DNA from: VFZP01 sp043730365
GTDB taxonomy: Bacteria > Acidobacteriota > Terriglobia > Bryobacterales > Bryobacteraceae
DNA length: 16,536 nt
NCBI GenBank assembly: GCA_043730365.1
Contig: JAYTKJ010000587.1
Location: 1-16,536, forward strand
Reading direction: 5' to 3'
In this document: piece by piece, positions 6,754 to 14,353 of the stretch
How positions within the stretch are numbered: the stretch's first letter is position 1
How the letters are laid out: every line of letters begins with the position of its first letter
Position numbers and translations under genes: made by a program
The notes under the pieces: model-generated
The model's database searches: none
Told to the model about the DNA's origin: nothing
Seen by the model: only the letters and a program-made list of their open reading frames with translations

Positions 6754-7991
6754 AGCGGCGGCAGGTGCTGCTGGCGGCATCGAAGCTGGGCTATCAGACG
6801 CGCTCCTTTGACGAGGCGGCCGCGCGGCTCGGTGTGGAGTTATCGCTGGCGACGGACCGCTGCCATGTCCTTGATGACCCTTGGCGTGACCGGGCGATCG
6901 CGGTGAAGTTTGACTCGCTCGAGAGCTCGGCCGCCCAGGTGGAGCGCGCGTTTGACGCGGTGATTGCCGTCGGGGACAGGCCGGCGGAACTGGCGGCGCT
7001 GGTCGCGGCGCGACAAGGCCTCGCGTTCCATCCGCCGCCGGCCGTGCATGCTTCGCGCAACAAGTATCTGGCGCGCGAGCGTTTTGCCGCAGCCGGCTTG
7101 GCTACGCCGCGTTTCTATCGCGTGGCTTTGGACGCGGCCGAGGATGCTCTGGCGCAGGCGCAGTTTCCGTGCGTGTTGAAACCGCTGGGGCTCTCGGCCA
7201 GCCGGGGCGTAATTCGGGCGAACGATGCGGCGGAGTTCACGGCTGCTTTCAGGCGCATTCACAAGCTACTGGGCGATCCTGATATCCGGCGCCTGCAAGA
7301 CCCGGATGACCGGTTTATTCAAGTCGAAGAGTATATCCCGGGGCGCGAGTACGCAGTCGAGGGGCTGGTGCGCGGTGGGGTTTTGCAGGTACTGGCGTTG
7401 TTTGATAAGCCCGATCCGCTCGAAGGGCCGTTCTTTGAAGAGAGCATCTACGTCACCCCTTCGCGCCAACCTGCGGCCGTGCGGGAGGCGCTCATCGAAA
7501 CCACACAACAGGCCGTGACGGCGCTCGGCTTCACCGATGGTCCACTGCACGCAGAACTGCGTTGTAACGAACGCGGCGCGTGGCCGCTGGAGATGGCCGC
7601 GCGTCCGATTGGCGGGCTCTGCGCGCAGGCGTTGCGCTTTGGCCCCGGCGCGATGCCGCTCGAGGAATTGATCCTGCGGCACGCTTTGGGGGAGGACCAC
7701 CGCGGTATCGCACTCACTGACCGGGCGTCGGGCGTGATGATGATCCCGATTCAGAAGCGAGGTGTGTTTCAGGCGGTACAAGGCGTGGAGGAGGCGCGCG
7801 CTGTCCCCCTCATCACCGGCATTGAAATCACTGCCAAGGAAGGGCAGCTATTCGAGCCGCTGCCGGAAGGCGCCAGTTACTTGGGATTCATCTTTGCGCG
7901 AGGTGGGCAGCCGGCCGAAGTCGAGCAGGCATTGCGAGTGGCATACGCGCGCCTTCGATTTACTTTTGGGCTCGCACTGGTTGTACAGTAG
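6750..7991 (+). CDS. ATP-grasp carboxylate-amine ligase-like enzyme
   Basis: The 413-residue protein starts at GTG 6750, which overlaps the previous TGA. It has no signal peptide. The layout is that of an ATP-grasp ligase: a pre-ATP-grasp region (1-95); the segment SRNKYLARERFAAAGLATP (102-120); a lysine-plus-Gly/Ser loop, CVLKPLGLSASRG (K144); VEEYIPGREYAVEG with E193, E194 and E200; and the metal-site region HAELR (E269) and LEMAARPIGG (E281, R285). A C-terminal module from about 325 resembles the small C-terminal domain of L-amino-acid ligases. ATP-grasp ligases join a carboxylate, via acyl-phosphate, to an amine; dipeptide or amino-acid ligation is plausible, but the substrate is unknown. 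The usual Asn of the E-x-N-x-R motif is Ala here, which I recall as a property of this subfamily. It is the only clearly cytosolic product in a run of exported proteins. Confidence 0.87.
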   Translation: MKRRQVLLAASKLGYQTRSFDEAAARLGVELSLATDRCHVLDDPWRDRAIAVKFDSLESSAAQVERAFDAVIAVGDRPAELAALVAARQGLAFHPPPAVHASRNKYLARERFAAAGLATPRFYRVALDAAEDALAQAQFPCVLKPLGLSASRGVIRANDAAEFTAAFRRIHKLLGDPDIRRLQDPDDRFIQVEEYIPGREYAVEGLVRGGVLQVLALFDKPDPLEGPFFEESIYVTPSRQPAAVREALIETTQQAVTALGFTDGPLHAELRCNERGAWPLEMAARPIGGLCAQALRFGPGAMPLEELILRHALGEDHRGIALTDRASGVMMIPIQKRGVFQAVQGVEEARAVPLITGIEITAKEGQLFEPLPEGASYLGFIFARGGQPAEVEQALRVAYARLRFTFGLALVVQ

Positions 7992-7995
7992 AGCG

Positions 7996-9156
7996 ATGAT
8001 ACGCCCGATTTTGGCTATCGCTCTATTTGCACTTACTGTGTCTGCACAGGTTGAGGTGACCGTGAGCCGCCAGTTGATGCCCGGCGCGACGGAGGCGTTG
8101 TTCACGGTTGACGCGACCGCTCCTTCATCCACGGGTCTTCCGCAGGTGGCCGCGCTGCTGGAGCCGGTGGGTGTGCGGGCCGAACATCTCCAACGGGCCG
8201 TCACGTTTCAGGAGGGTGTCTCGATTCCCATTTTGGGCCAGACCGAGCCGCCTACGGCCACCTATTCGTTTGAACTACGCGTTCCCGCCGCGCGGCTGGA
8301 AAGCTTGTCGGCGGAGATGGACCGCATTTTCCGCAAGCCACCTGCGCCGTTGACGCGGTTCTATTTTTCGGCTCGCCTGTTGCCCGGGATCGCGGCGCTC
8401 CAAGCTGCGCGGCTGGCGGCGTTACCTGCACTGTTTGAAGAGGCGCGCGCGAAGGCGGAAGCGGCGTTGACGGCCGCGGGCCAGTCTCCGGGTCCGATTC
8501 TGGCGATGCAAGACGAGATCTCCGCCAACGACGACGCCTCGGCGACGGCTAGGCTGTCATTGCGCATGGCGCGTCTGGCGCCAGCTTCCGGAGCCTCCTT
8601 TGGACGCAGCGTGGCGGCGGTCTCTTCGCGTCCGTTTACCGTCCCGTTTGATGTGGCGGTGATCGGCATCAGAACAGGTACCGGGCTTGAGGAATCTTTG
8701 CGCAAGCTGGCTCCGCTGGGTGTGACGGCGGCGAATCTATCGACGCAATCGTCCAGTACGTTTTCCGGGCGGCGGCTAGGCGATTCTGACCTGTACATCA
8801 CTACGAGCTTTGAGTTGACCCGCCCGGTGGCCGAGTTGCCGCGGTTTATCGATGCGGCCGCAAAAGTGGGTGTGGGTTTTTCGGCTTCACTCGAACACTC
8901 CGGCGCTTTGCGGGCGAGGGAGCAGGAGAAGGCGCTGCCGGGTTTGCTGGCGGAGGCGCGTAGCAAGGCCGAACCTTTGGCACGGTTGCTGAATCTGCCG
9001 CTGGGGAGTCCGCGGTTCATGCAGGATGTAGAGCCGGTACGTTCAAGTGGGAATGATGGGGTGTTTTACGCGGACTTTCTTCTCGGTTCGTTCAGTTTTG
9101 TGCGAACTCCCAAGTTGGCGCCGATTGCCCTCGGCGTCGAATTTGCGGTGGACTAA
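7996..9156 (+). CDS. Exported SIMPL-like (DUF541) protein, first of a tandem pair
   Basis: The 386-residue protein starts at ATG 7996, 4 bp after the ATP-grasp stop, with a clear signal peptide (ILAIALFALTVSA, cleavage near residue 17). The rest looks like two related halves. The amphipathic helix EEARAKAEAALTAAG near residue 148 recurs as AEARSKAEPLARLLN near 319, each followed by a Gly/Pro turn and a short acidic strand (LAMQDE, FMQDVEP). This 'A.aKA..La...g..lG' pattern is typical of SIMPL/DUF541 proteins, a periplasmic or envelope family of poorly known function sometimes linked to oxidative stress (E. coli YggE). The N-terminal 'VsG.G' signature is weak in this copy. The next gene is a paralogue 4 bp downstream. 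The internal duplication is visible directly; the family name is moderately sure. Confidence 0.72.
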   Translation: MIRPILAIALFALTVSAQVEVTVSRQLMPGATEALFTVDATAPSSTGLPQVAALLEPVGVRAEHLQRAVTFQEGVSIPILGQTEPPTATYSFELRVPAARLESLSAEMDRIFRKPPAPLTRFYFSARLLPGIAALQAARLAALPALFEEARAKAEAALTAAGQSPGPILAMQDEISANDDASATARLSLRMARLAPASGASFGRSVAAVSSRPFTVPFDVAVIGIRTGTGLEESLRKLAPLGVTAANLSTQSSSTFSGRRLGDSDLYITTSFELTRPVAELPRFIDAAAKVGVGFSASLEHSGALRAREQEKALPGLLAEARSKAEPLARLLNLPLGSPRFMQDVEPVRSSGNDGVFYADFLLGSFSFVRTPKLAPIALGVEFAVD

Positions 9157-9160
9157 CTCC

Positions 9161-10372
9161 ATGCGAATCGTTGCCACAGTTCTGCTACTTGCACTCCCGG
9201 TCTGCCGGCTGGATGGCCAGAGTGTGGTTGCCTCGGCCGAGCGCGTCGTCACGGTGTCAGGCCGGGGCGAGGCAGTCTTCTCCGTTCAGGTGCAGGCGGA
9301 GCTGGGTGGCTCTGTTGCCAGTGTCGTCGAAGCTCTCGCGCCAGCCCGTATTGGGCCGCAGGATCTCGCGGCGCGCTCCATGAGCAGGTCTTCCTCGGGC
9401 GACTTTTTCGCGCAGGGGTTCTTGTTTCGCACCGTTCAGCCGATCGCCCGCTACTTGGAGACACTGGCGGCCCTTCGAGCCATGGCCGCTGGACGCCGGG
9501 ATTTGTTGTTGACTTTCCGCGGCAACACCCAGCCGGTCGAGGCCGATGTTGAACAAGCGCGGGCGGAGGTTCTGCCAGAGCTGTTTCGCCAGACCAAGGC
9601 CAGGGCGGAGCAGATGCTGATCGAGGCGGGCTATCGGCCCGGTGCGATTGTCGAGCTGAACGAGACGATCGAGCCTCTCGCCGCGGGCCACCGCGTGCGT
9701 TTGTCGTTAGCGATGAGGATGGCGCGACTGGGCGTAGCGCTCAGCCCGAGTAGTGTCTCTACGGTGGTTACGCCGCCGGGTGCGCCCTACCGTATCGGTC
9801 CTCCGGTCCTGAAAGCATCGTTTGCGGTCCGGGCAAAGACTCGCTCGGACTTGTTGGTGCTGTTGCAGCCGACCGGGCTGACCGAGGCGCAACTGACCAA
9901 GGTCGAGGTTGAGCCAGACAGGTTTAGCCAGGACCGGGGCCGCGAGCCTGGGCCCGTGACGGTTCGCTACTACTTCACCGCGCCGATCGCCGAGAGTGAC
10001 ATCCGCGCCCGGCTGGGACGTTTGCCTCCAGCAATTACGAGTAGCGCCGAGGTGACTTTCGCGGTCGAGCCCGCGCGAGTGGATTCAACTGCGCTTGCCG
10101 CCGCGGCACGTTTGCGGGCGGTGTTGCTCGCGCGCTTGTTGGGCGGGCAATTGGGCGACGGCGTTCGGGTGGCCGACGTGTCGATAGCGGAGCCAGCATC
10201 GAGAGGGATTATTTTCGGGGATTTCACCTCCGTAGTTGTTCCCGCCGAGAGAGTTGTTCCGGTTGAGGGTGCCGTCATGCGGGTTATTTTTGTCCAAATT
10301 CGAACCCTGCGCGAGCCCGCCCCCCACCCTACCCTCCGCTATCAATTCGCGATCGCCATGACCGCACCCTGA
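9161..10372 (+). CDS. Exported SIMPL-like (DUF541) protein, second of a tandem pair
   Basis: The 403-residue protein starts at ATG 9161, 4 bp after the previous stop, with GGTGG at about 9147-9151 as a possible Shine-Dalgarno sequence. Residues 1-19 form a signal peptide (IVATVLLLALPVC). It then shows the classical SIMPL opening VVTVSGRGEAVFSVQ, which supports the family call for both paralogues. The helix RQTKARAEQMLIEAGYRPG near residue 143, followed by VELNETIEP, matches the helix of the preceding protein; a second, more divergent copy (RLRAVLLARLLGGQLG) lies near 315. The shared two-half plan points to duplication of a two-domain gene. The cysteine at residue 15 does not fit a lipobox, so it is probably not a lipoprotein. 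Its last 31 bp overlap the hipA end on the other strand. Confidence 0.75.
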   Translation: MRIVATVLLLALPVCRLDGQSVVASAERVVTVSGRGEAVFSVQVQAELGGSVASVVEALAPARIGPQDLAARSMSRSSSGDFFAQGFLFRTVQPIARYLETLAALRAMAAGRRDLLLTFRGNTQPVEADVEQARAEVLPELFRQTKARAEQMLIEAGYRPGAIVELNETIEPLAAGHRVRLSLAMRMARLGVALSPSSVSTVVTPPGAPYRIGPPVLKASFAVRAKTRSDLLVLLQPTGLTEAQLTKVEVEPDRFSQDRGREPGPVTVRYYFTAPIAESDIRARLGRLPPAITSSAEVTFAVEPARVDSTALAAAARLRAVLLARLLGGQLGDGVRVADVSIAEPASRGIIFGDFTSVVVPAERVVPVEGAVMRVIFVQIRTLREPAPHPTLRYQFAIAMTAP

Positions 10373-11622
10373 CGTTTGCCGCCGCTGCCGCCGCCGTGTT
10401 CAAATGCCGACGCCATGCGATCGATCTCGGCATTGCGCAGCCCCAATTTCGCCGCCGCCTTCCGCCACTGCTTCACCACCCGCCCCACTTCGGCCGCGAT
10501 CTTGCGCCCTTCGGCCGGCGACACGCCAAAATACCGGGCCACGCTGTAGACCAGCTCCATCGAGGCCGTGCCGTCTTCGCCGTCGATCAGCGTTGTCAGA
10601 ATGCGCGGCTTGAATTCCACCGGCACCGGGTTCAGATCATAGGCCGGCGAGAGCCGCCACCCGCGATTGCCTTCAAACAGAAACGCGTGGTTGCGTAGAT
10701 GATCGTCAGTGTTGGAGATCAGCACGTTGAACACGATGCGCCGCCAGAGTTGCCGTAAATCTTCCTTGGGCTCGGCGCCGTACTGGCTGATGGCGTCGGC
10801 GATCTCGAGGTAGCTGTGCGTCTCGAGGTCAGCGGCGCCCAGCATGCTCATCGCCGAAAGGAACGGAATGCGGGTCGCGCCCGCGCGGTCAAACCGCCGG
10901 AGGACCAGCACGGGCTTGGCCGCCAGCGTCTCCAGACGCCAGGGCGGAACCACGATGCCGGCTTTGCCCGCCAGTTCGAGCGCCAGCGCCTCCCAGAGCA
11001 CGGTGCGCATTTCGTCCGTCTTCTGCGGAAATTTGGCGATGGCTAGACTCCCATCGCGGTCTCGCACCGCGGCCTTGGGGCGCGCGCCGCCGAGTGATGA
11101 GCCGGGCGCCAGCAACAGGCGGATATCCTCATCCGTGTCTTTCTCACTCAGCACGCGCTCCGTCGCCGACAGCAAGCGCGGCAATTCAATGAAGGGAGGA
11201 ATCCGCTTGCCGCCCGAGCGGTTCTCGCCCAGCGGCCCGCCCTCGGATTCGGCAAAGCGGAGCGCACCCATGCGCGCTTCATCGTCAACCATCATCAGGA
11301 AATCGGCCTCGGTGAGTGTGCGCGCCTGCCGCTTCTCATGGTCGGCCCGGCGGCGTTCGGCCCGGCGCATCAGGACCCGGCCCCAACGGTCCGGCGCCGA
11401 GTCTCCCAGGGCGCCGAACAAAGCGCGGCCCGCCTGTGTATGGTGCGGGCCCGAGCCCAGCGTCAACGCCGGCTCCAGCGAAAAGCTGAAGGGATGCGCC
11501 AGCCACTCCCGGTCATACTCAAACGTGGCGCTCTCGTTGCCCCGGCGCATACGCGTCCAAAGCCGGCCCACCAGCACAGACTGGCCCGACAGGTCGAGAT
11601 AAACAAAGAGTTGGCGGTCCAT
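10342..11622 (-). CDS. hipA: HipA-type serine/threonine kinase toxin
   Basis: The 426-residue protein is close to the length of E. coli HipA (440) and complete. The N-terminal subdomain (about 1-110) contains ALFGALGDSAPDRWGR, typical of the family. GSSLGGARPK (174-183) corresponds to the Ser-containing loop that is autophosphorylated in HipA kinases. LVLRRFDR lies at 239-246, the catalytic loop NTDDHLRN at 304-311, and the metal-binding AYDLNP at 327-332, where D329 is the DFG-like Asp. All key residues are present, so it is probably an active kinase; known HipA enzymes phosphorylate glutamyl-tRNA synthetase and cause growth arrest. It lies 3 bp after the stop of the HTH antitoxin gene, with AGGTGA close before its ATG. 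A Gly/Ser/Lys-rich C-terminal tail is encoded in the region overlapping the opposite-strand SIMPL-like gene. Confidence 0.93.
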   Translation of the reverse strand: MDRQLFVYLDLSGQSVLVGRLWTRMRRGNESATFEYDREWLAHPFSFSLEPALTLGSGPHHTQAGRALFGALGDSAPDRWGRVLMRRAERRRADHEKRQARTLTEADFLMMVDDEARMGALRFAESEGGPLGENRSGGKRIPPFIELPRLLSATERVLSEKDTDEDIRLLLAPGSSLGGARPKAAVRDRDGSLAIAKFPQKTDEMRTVLWEALALELAGKAGIVVPPWRLETLAAKPVLVLRRFDRAGATRIPFLSAMSMLGAADLETHSYLEIADAISQYGAEPKEDLRQLWRRIVFNVLISNTDDHLRNHAFLFEGNRGWRLSPAYDLNPVPVEFKPRILTTLIDGEDGTASMELVYSVARYFGVSPAEGRKIAAEVGRVVKQWRKAAAKLGLRNAEIDRMASAFEHGGGSGGKRQGAVMAIAN

Positions 11623-11625
11623 CGT

Positions 11626-11940
11626 TCACCTGACCTTCCTGGTGCGAATCCGCTTGGGCAGCCGCTCTTCATCAAGATCGAGGCCCAACCGGTCAAAGCG
11701 CGCGTCGGCGATCTCGGCCAGCCGGTCGGCCAGCCCAAGCACGAATAACGCCGTGGCATACGCCAACATCGAAACGTTTGGATCGCCATGCTCCAGCCGG
11801 TAAAGCGTGGTCCGGCTGATGCGTACCCGTTGCGCCATGACGGCGGTGGAAATGCGGCGGCGCCGCCGCGCATTGGCTATGTCGGTACCCAGTTTGCGCA
11901 AGGCCTTCCGGACCGGCTGAAAGGAGAGGAGCAATGCCAT
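11626..11940 (-). CDS. hipB: HipB-like XRE-family antitoxin and repressor
   Basis: The 104-residue protein carries a Cro/C1-type helix-turn-helix. The stretch ISTAVMAQRVRISRTTLYRL (about 30-49) has the spacing of the two helices and leads to EHGDPNVSMLAYATALFVLG, the usual end of the domain. An Arg-rich segment (ARRRRR) precedes it, and the C-terminal tail is basic (KRIRTRKVR). Partners of HipA toxins of this kind bind DNA at the promoter of their own operon and form a complex with the kinase. The gene is directly upstream of hipA, 3 bp apart, on the same strand. No strong Shine-Dalgarno sequence precedes the ATG at 11940; if transcription begins from the -10-like element closest to it, the message would be nearly leaderless. 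The pair is complete, with no sign of decay. Confidence 0.9.
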   Translation of the reverse strand: MALLLSFQPVRKALRKLGTDIANARRRRRISTAVMAQRVRISRTTLYRLEHGDPNVSMLAYATALFVLGLADRLAEIADARFDRLGLDLDEERLPKRIRTRKVR

Positions 11941-11946
11941 GGTTAA

Positions 11947-12040
11947 CGCTCACTATAAGGAACTTTAGATCCCTTATCGTCCATTATACGACACTCTGAA
12001 TGAACGGCAGCCTGTGTTTTTAGCGTTCATTATACGAAAC
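11947..12040 (-). promoter_or_regulatory. hipBA promoter region with three iterated operator-like sites
   Basis: Three 17-bp direct repeats occur upstream of hipB: CGCTCACTATAAGGAAC (11947-11963), CGTCCATTATACGACAC (11978-11994) and CGTTCATTATACGAAAC (12024-12040). The last two agree at 15 of 17 positions, and the first and third at 13 of 17. Read on the minus strand, the second and third each hold a perfect TATAAT and the first TATAGT. A separate dyad, ATAAGG(11 nt)CCTTAT, spans 11955-11977. No good -35 hexamer is found at the usual distance. These are likely HipB binding sites covering -10 elements, for autorepression. Confidence 0.6.
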
Positions 12041-12106
12041 GGAATGGTAGATAAGGATTCTCTTACGAACCTCTACAAGGGAGGCCGCACCCGCGCGCCC
12101 GCGCGA

Positions 12107-12853
12107 TCAGATTTCGAGCGAGTCAAGGTACCGCATGTCGCGCAGCCGGAAGCGCTCGCTGAACTCAAACAAATCGGCATTTCCGATGCACTCGATCTCC
12201 TGATCCTCGAACCGCAGCAGTTCCTCGCGCCCAAAGTAGATGGTGGACGTGAGCTGCTCGCCGGTAACTTCGGTGTGCGCGCGTTGGGCGCGAATGAGGC
12301 GGCCGGCCTTCGTGCGAATCGCGGCGGACTTGTTCAGGCGCGCCGAAATGGCCTCAGTCCCGGCATGAGCGGTCACGGTGGGGAGTCCAAAAATCTCCAG
12401 CGCATAGCCAGAGGACGGGCGCGATTCCACCATGGAGTTCAACTTGGTCCGGTCACCCTGTTGCTGCTGCTTCAGCCGGAACAGCGCTTTGGCCTGCCTG
12501 ACCGGCAGCGCACTGGCCCAGCGAAAGATTAAGTCGGCTGAATCGGGGAGTTTGTTGCGCACTTTGCCGGACCCGATGCCGCCCACCGGACTTCCGCCCT
12601 GCACCGTGGAAGACGCCGGCTGTCCGGGCCGTGTCCCGGGCACGTCTTTGTAGGTGATGACATCGGCTTCTTTGCGGCCATACCAGGTGAGGCGGACGCG
12701 CCGCGAGTGAGCCCAGGGGGAGTCTACCAGCAGCCGCAAGACGGCGTCATCGCTCCAATTGGGGAAGGCGGCGCTCTTCCAATCGGCTGCAGCCGCGACC
12801 ACCGAACCGCCGAGGCCGGACAGCCACAGTCGCCGCGTCAAAGGAGAGGTCAT
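12107..12853 (-). CDS. Exported protein of unknown function
   Basis: I do not recognise this protein with certainty. It has 248 residues from ATG 12853, which is preceded by AAGGTGA; the longer open frame upstream runs into the citrate synthase gene and looks unlike protein. The N-terminus TRRLWLSGLGGSVVAAAA is a signal peptide, possibly Tat-like because of the paired arginines and moderate hydrophobicity. The mature part begins with a tryptophan-containing acidic segment (FPNWSDDAVLRLLVDSPWA), has a Gly/Pro/Ser-rich low-complexity stretch at about 72-97 and a Gln run (KQQQQG) near 128-133, then YALEIFGLPTV and a charged C-terminus ending LRDMRYLDSLEI. The segment RWASALPVRQA at 111-121 reminds me of conserved hypotheticals of Acidobacteria. 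No catalytic motif is visible. The gene lies 65 bp after gltA on the same strand and could be cotranscribed with it; hipB follows 166 bp downstream. Confidence 0.8.
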   Translation of the reverse strand: MTSPLTRRLWLSGLGGSVVAAAADWKSAAFPNWSDDAVLRLLVDSPWAHSRRVRLTWYGRKEADVITYKDVPGTRPGQPASSTVQGGSPVGGIGSGKVRNKLPDSADLIFRWASALPVRQAKALFRLKQQQQGDRTKLNSMVESRPSSGYALEIFGLPTVTAHAGTEAISARLNKSAAIRTKAGRLIRAQRAHTEVTGEQLTSTIYFGREELLRFEDQEIECIGNADLFEFSERFRLRDMRYLDSLEI

Positions 12854-12918
12854 CTTATCACCTTGGATGCATCGAATCGGCGAGGTAGGTACAAATGCCG
12901 CTCCCAACGCTTTGCCGC

Positions 12919-14205
12919 TTACCGTTTTTCCACCGCCACGTAGTCGCGCTTGGCGGGCCCCAGGAAAATCTGCCGCGGGCGGCCGATCTTCTGGTCCCCA
13001 TCGCAGAGCATTTCTTCCCACTGCGCCAGCCATCCAATCGCGCGGCCCACCGCAAACAGCACCGTGAACATCTCCGGCGGGAAGCCAATCGCCTGATAGA
13101 TGATGCCCGAATAAAAGTCCACGTTGGGATAGAGTTTGCGCTTGATGAAATACTCGTCTTCGAGAGCGATCTTCTCCAGCGCCACCGCCACTTCCAGCAG
13201 CGGGCTCTTGCCGGTCACCGCAAACACCTGGTCCGCCGTGGTCTTGATGAGCTTGGCGCGCGGATCGTAATTCTTATACACGCGGTGCCCGAAGCCCATC
13301 AGCCGGCCCTCACCCGCCTTGACCTTGGCGATAAAGGCTGGAATGTGATCGGTGGAGCCGATCTCGTTCAGCATCTTGAGTACGGCTTCGTTGGCGCCCC
13401 CATGGAGCGGCCCATACAGCGCCGCCGCCGCGGCGGCCATCGAGGCATAGGGGTCCGCATGCGCGCTGCCGACAAGCCGCATGGTGGAGGTGGAGCAGTT
13501 CTGCTCATGGTCGGCATGCAGAATCAGCAGGATGTCGACGGCCTCTTCCAGCACAGGGTCTGGCGAATAAGGACCGTTGTCCTTGCCAAACAGCATTCGC
13601 AGGAAATTGCCCGCGTAGCTAAGCTTGGGATCGGGGTCAACGAAGGGCAGCCCTTGCCGGTGGCGAAGAATGTGGGCGCTGACCGCCGGTACCTGCCACA
13701 GCAGCCGCATCGCGTGCGACAAGCGAGTGGGCGCGTCAGCGATATTCTTCGCTTCCGGATAAGCCGCCGACATCGCGCCCAGCATCGACACCAGCATCCC
13801 CATCGGATGGGCGTCCCGGTCAAAGGCGGAGATAATGCGTTTGAGGCCGTCGGATACCCCGGACTGCCCCACCACCTTGGCCGTCCAATCCGCCAGTTGC
13901 GCGGCATTGGGGAGTTCGCCATACCAGATCAGGTAGGCCGTCTCAAAAAAAGAAGCTTTCTCGGCCAGTTGGTCGATCGGATAGCCACGGTATTCAAGAA
14001 TACCCTTGTCGCCGTCAATGAATGTGATCCGGCTCTTGCAGGAAGCCGTGTTCATATACGACGGGTCATAGGGCATCAGCCCGAAATCGGAGGGGTCCGT
14101 CTTGATCTGCCTGAGGTCAGTGGCCTTGATCGTCTCGTCAGTAATTGGAAGCTCGTACGTCTTCCCAGTCCGGTTATCGGTTATTGTGAGCGTATCGCTC
14201 GGCAT
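12919..14205 (-). CDS. gltA: Citrate synthase (hexameric, type II)
   Basis: The enzyme condenses oxaloacetate and acetyl-CoA to citrate, the entry step of the TCA cycle in the cytosol. The 428-residue length matches E. coli GltA (427). The catalytic triad is in place: H268 in GPLHGGAN, H307 in MGFGHRVYK and D363 in YPNVDFYSG, against H264, H305 and D362 in E. coli. The signature LHADHEQNCSTSTMRLVGS lies near 229-247, and the N-terminal strand region typical of the Gram-negative type (LEYRGYPIDQLAE) is present. The start at ATG 14205 is supported by AGGAG six bases upstream. A promoter candidate lies about 100 bp further upstream. Nothing unusual is seen in the coding sequence. The next gene, an exported unknown, follows at 65 bp. 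Confidence 0.97.
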   Translation of the reverse strand: MPSDTLTITDNRTGKTYELPITDETIKATDLRQIKTDPSDFGLMPYDPSYMNTASCKSRITFIDGDKGILEYRGYPIDQLAEKASFFETAYLIWYGELPNAAQLADWTAKVVGQSGVSDGLKRIISAFDRDAHPMGMLVSMLGAMSAAYPEAKNIADAPTRLSHAMRLLWQVPAVSAHILRHRQGLPFVDPDPKLSYAGNFLRMLFGKDNGPYSPDPVLEEAVDILLILHADHEQNCSTSTMRLVGSAHADPYASMAAAAAALYGPLHGGANEAVLKMLNEIGSTDHIPAFIAKVKAGEGRLMGFGHRVYKNYDPRAKLIKTTADQVFAVTGKSPLLEVAVALEKIALEDEYFIKRKLYPNVDFYSGIIYQAIGFPPEMFTVLFAVGRAIGWLAQWEEMLCDGDQKIGRPRQIFLGPAKRDYVAVEKR

Positions 14206-14231
14206 TCCTTGCTCCTAGAGGATCAGACGGC

Positions 14232-14276
14232 GCCCCAAAAGTGCCCTGGGGCCAAAATGTTGGAAGGCATTCCTTC
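14232..14276 (-). promoter_or_regulatory. Two short hairpins in the gltA leader
   Basis: In the predicted leader, GAAGG-CATT-CCTTC (14263-14276) forms a compact hairpin. GCCCCA and TGGGGC (14232-14237 and 14247-14252) form a 6-bp stem with a 9-nt loop. No run of T follows either stem, so neither looks like an intrinsic terminator. They do not match a riboswitch that I know. They may be chance structures. Confidence 0.3.
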
Positions 14277-14311
14277 AAAGGCGTACCCTCGGTGACGCTC
14301 CCGCCCTCCAT

Positions 14312-14340
14312 CTTATCCAAGTCACCTGCCACAATGACAA
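14312..14340 (-). promoter_or_regulatory. Candidate sigma-70-type promoter of gltA
   Basis: Read on the minus strand, TTGTCA (14340-14335) matches the -35 consensus at five of six positions. It is separated by exactly 17 bp from GATAAG (14317-14312), which matches the -10 at four of six. Transcription would begin near 14305, about 100 nt before the gltA ATG. The match is good, but no transcript data are available. Confidence 0.5.
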
Positions 14341-14353
14341 TCCTTCTCGTATA

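Noticed and set aside
12014..12532. Plus-strand open frame starting upstream of hipB within the operator region
   Set aside because: It runs antisense through the exported unknown gene and has no domain; the minus-strand gene has a signal peptide and a Shine-Dalgarno sequence.
14232..14252. Intrinsic terminator upstream of gltA
   Set aside because: A GC stem is present, but no T run follows on either strand.
12895..14295. 466-codon plus-strand open frame opposite gltA
   Set aside because: It is the shadow of citrate synthase; the product is His- and Arg-rich with no domain.
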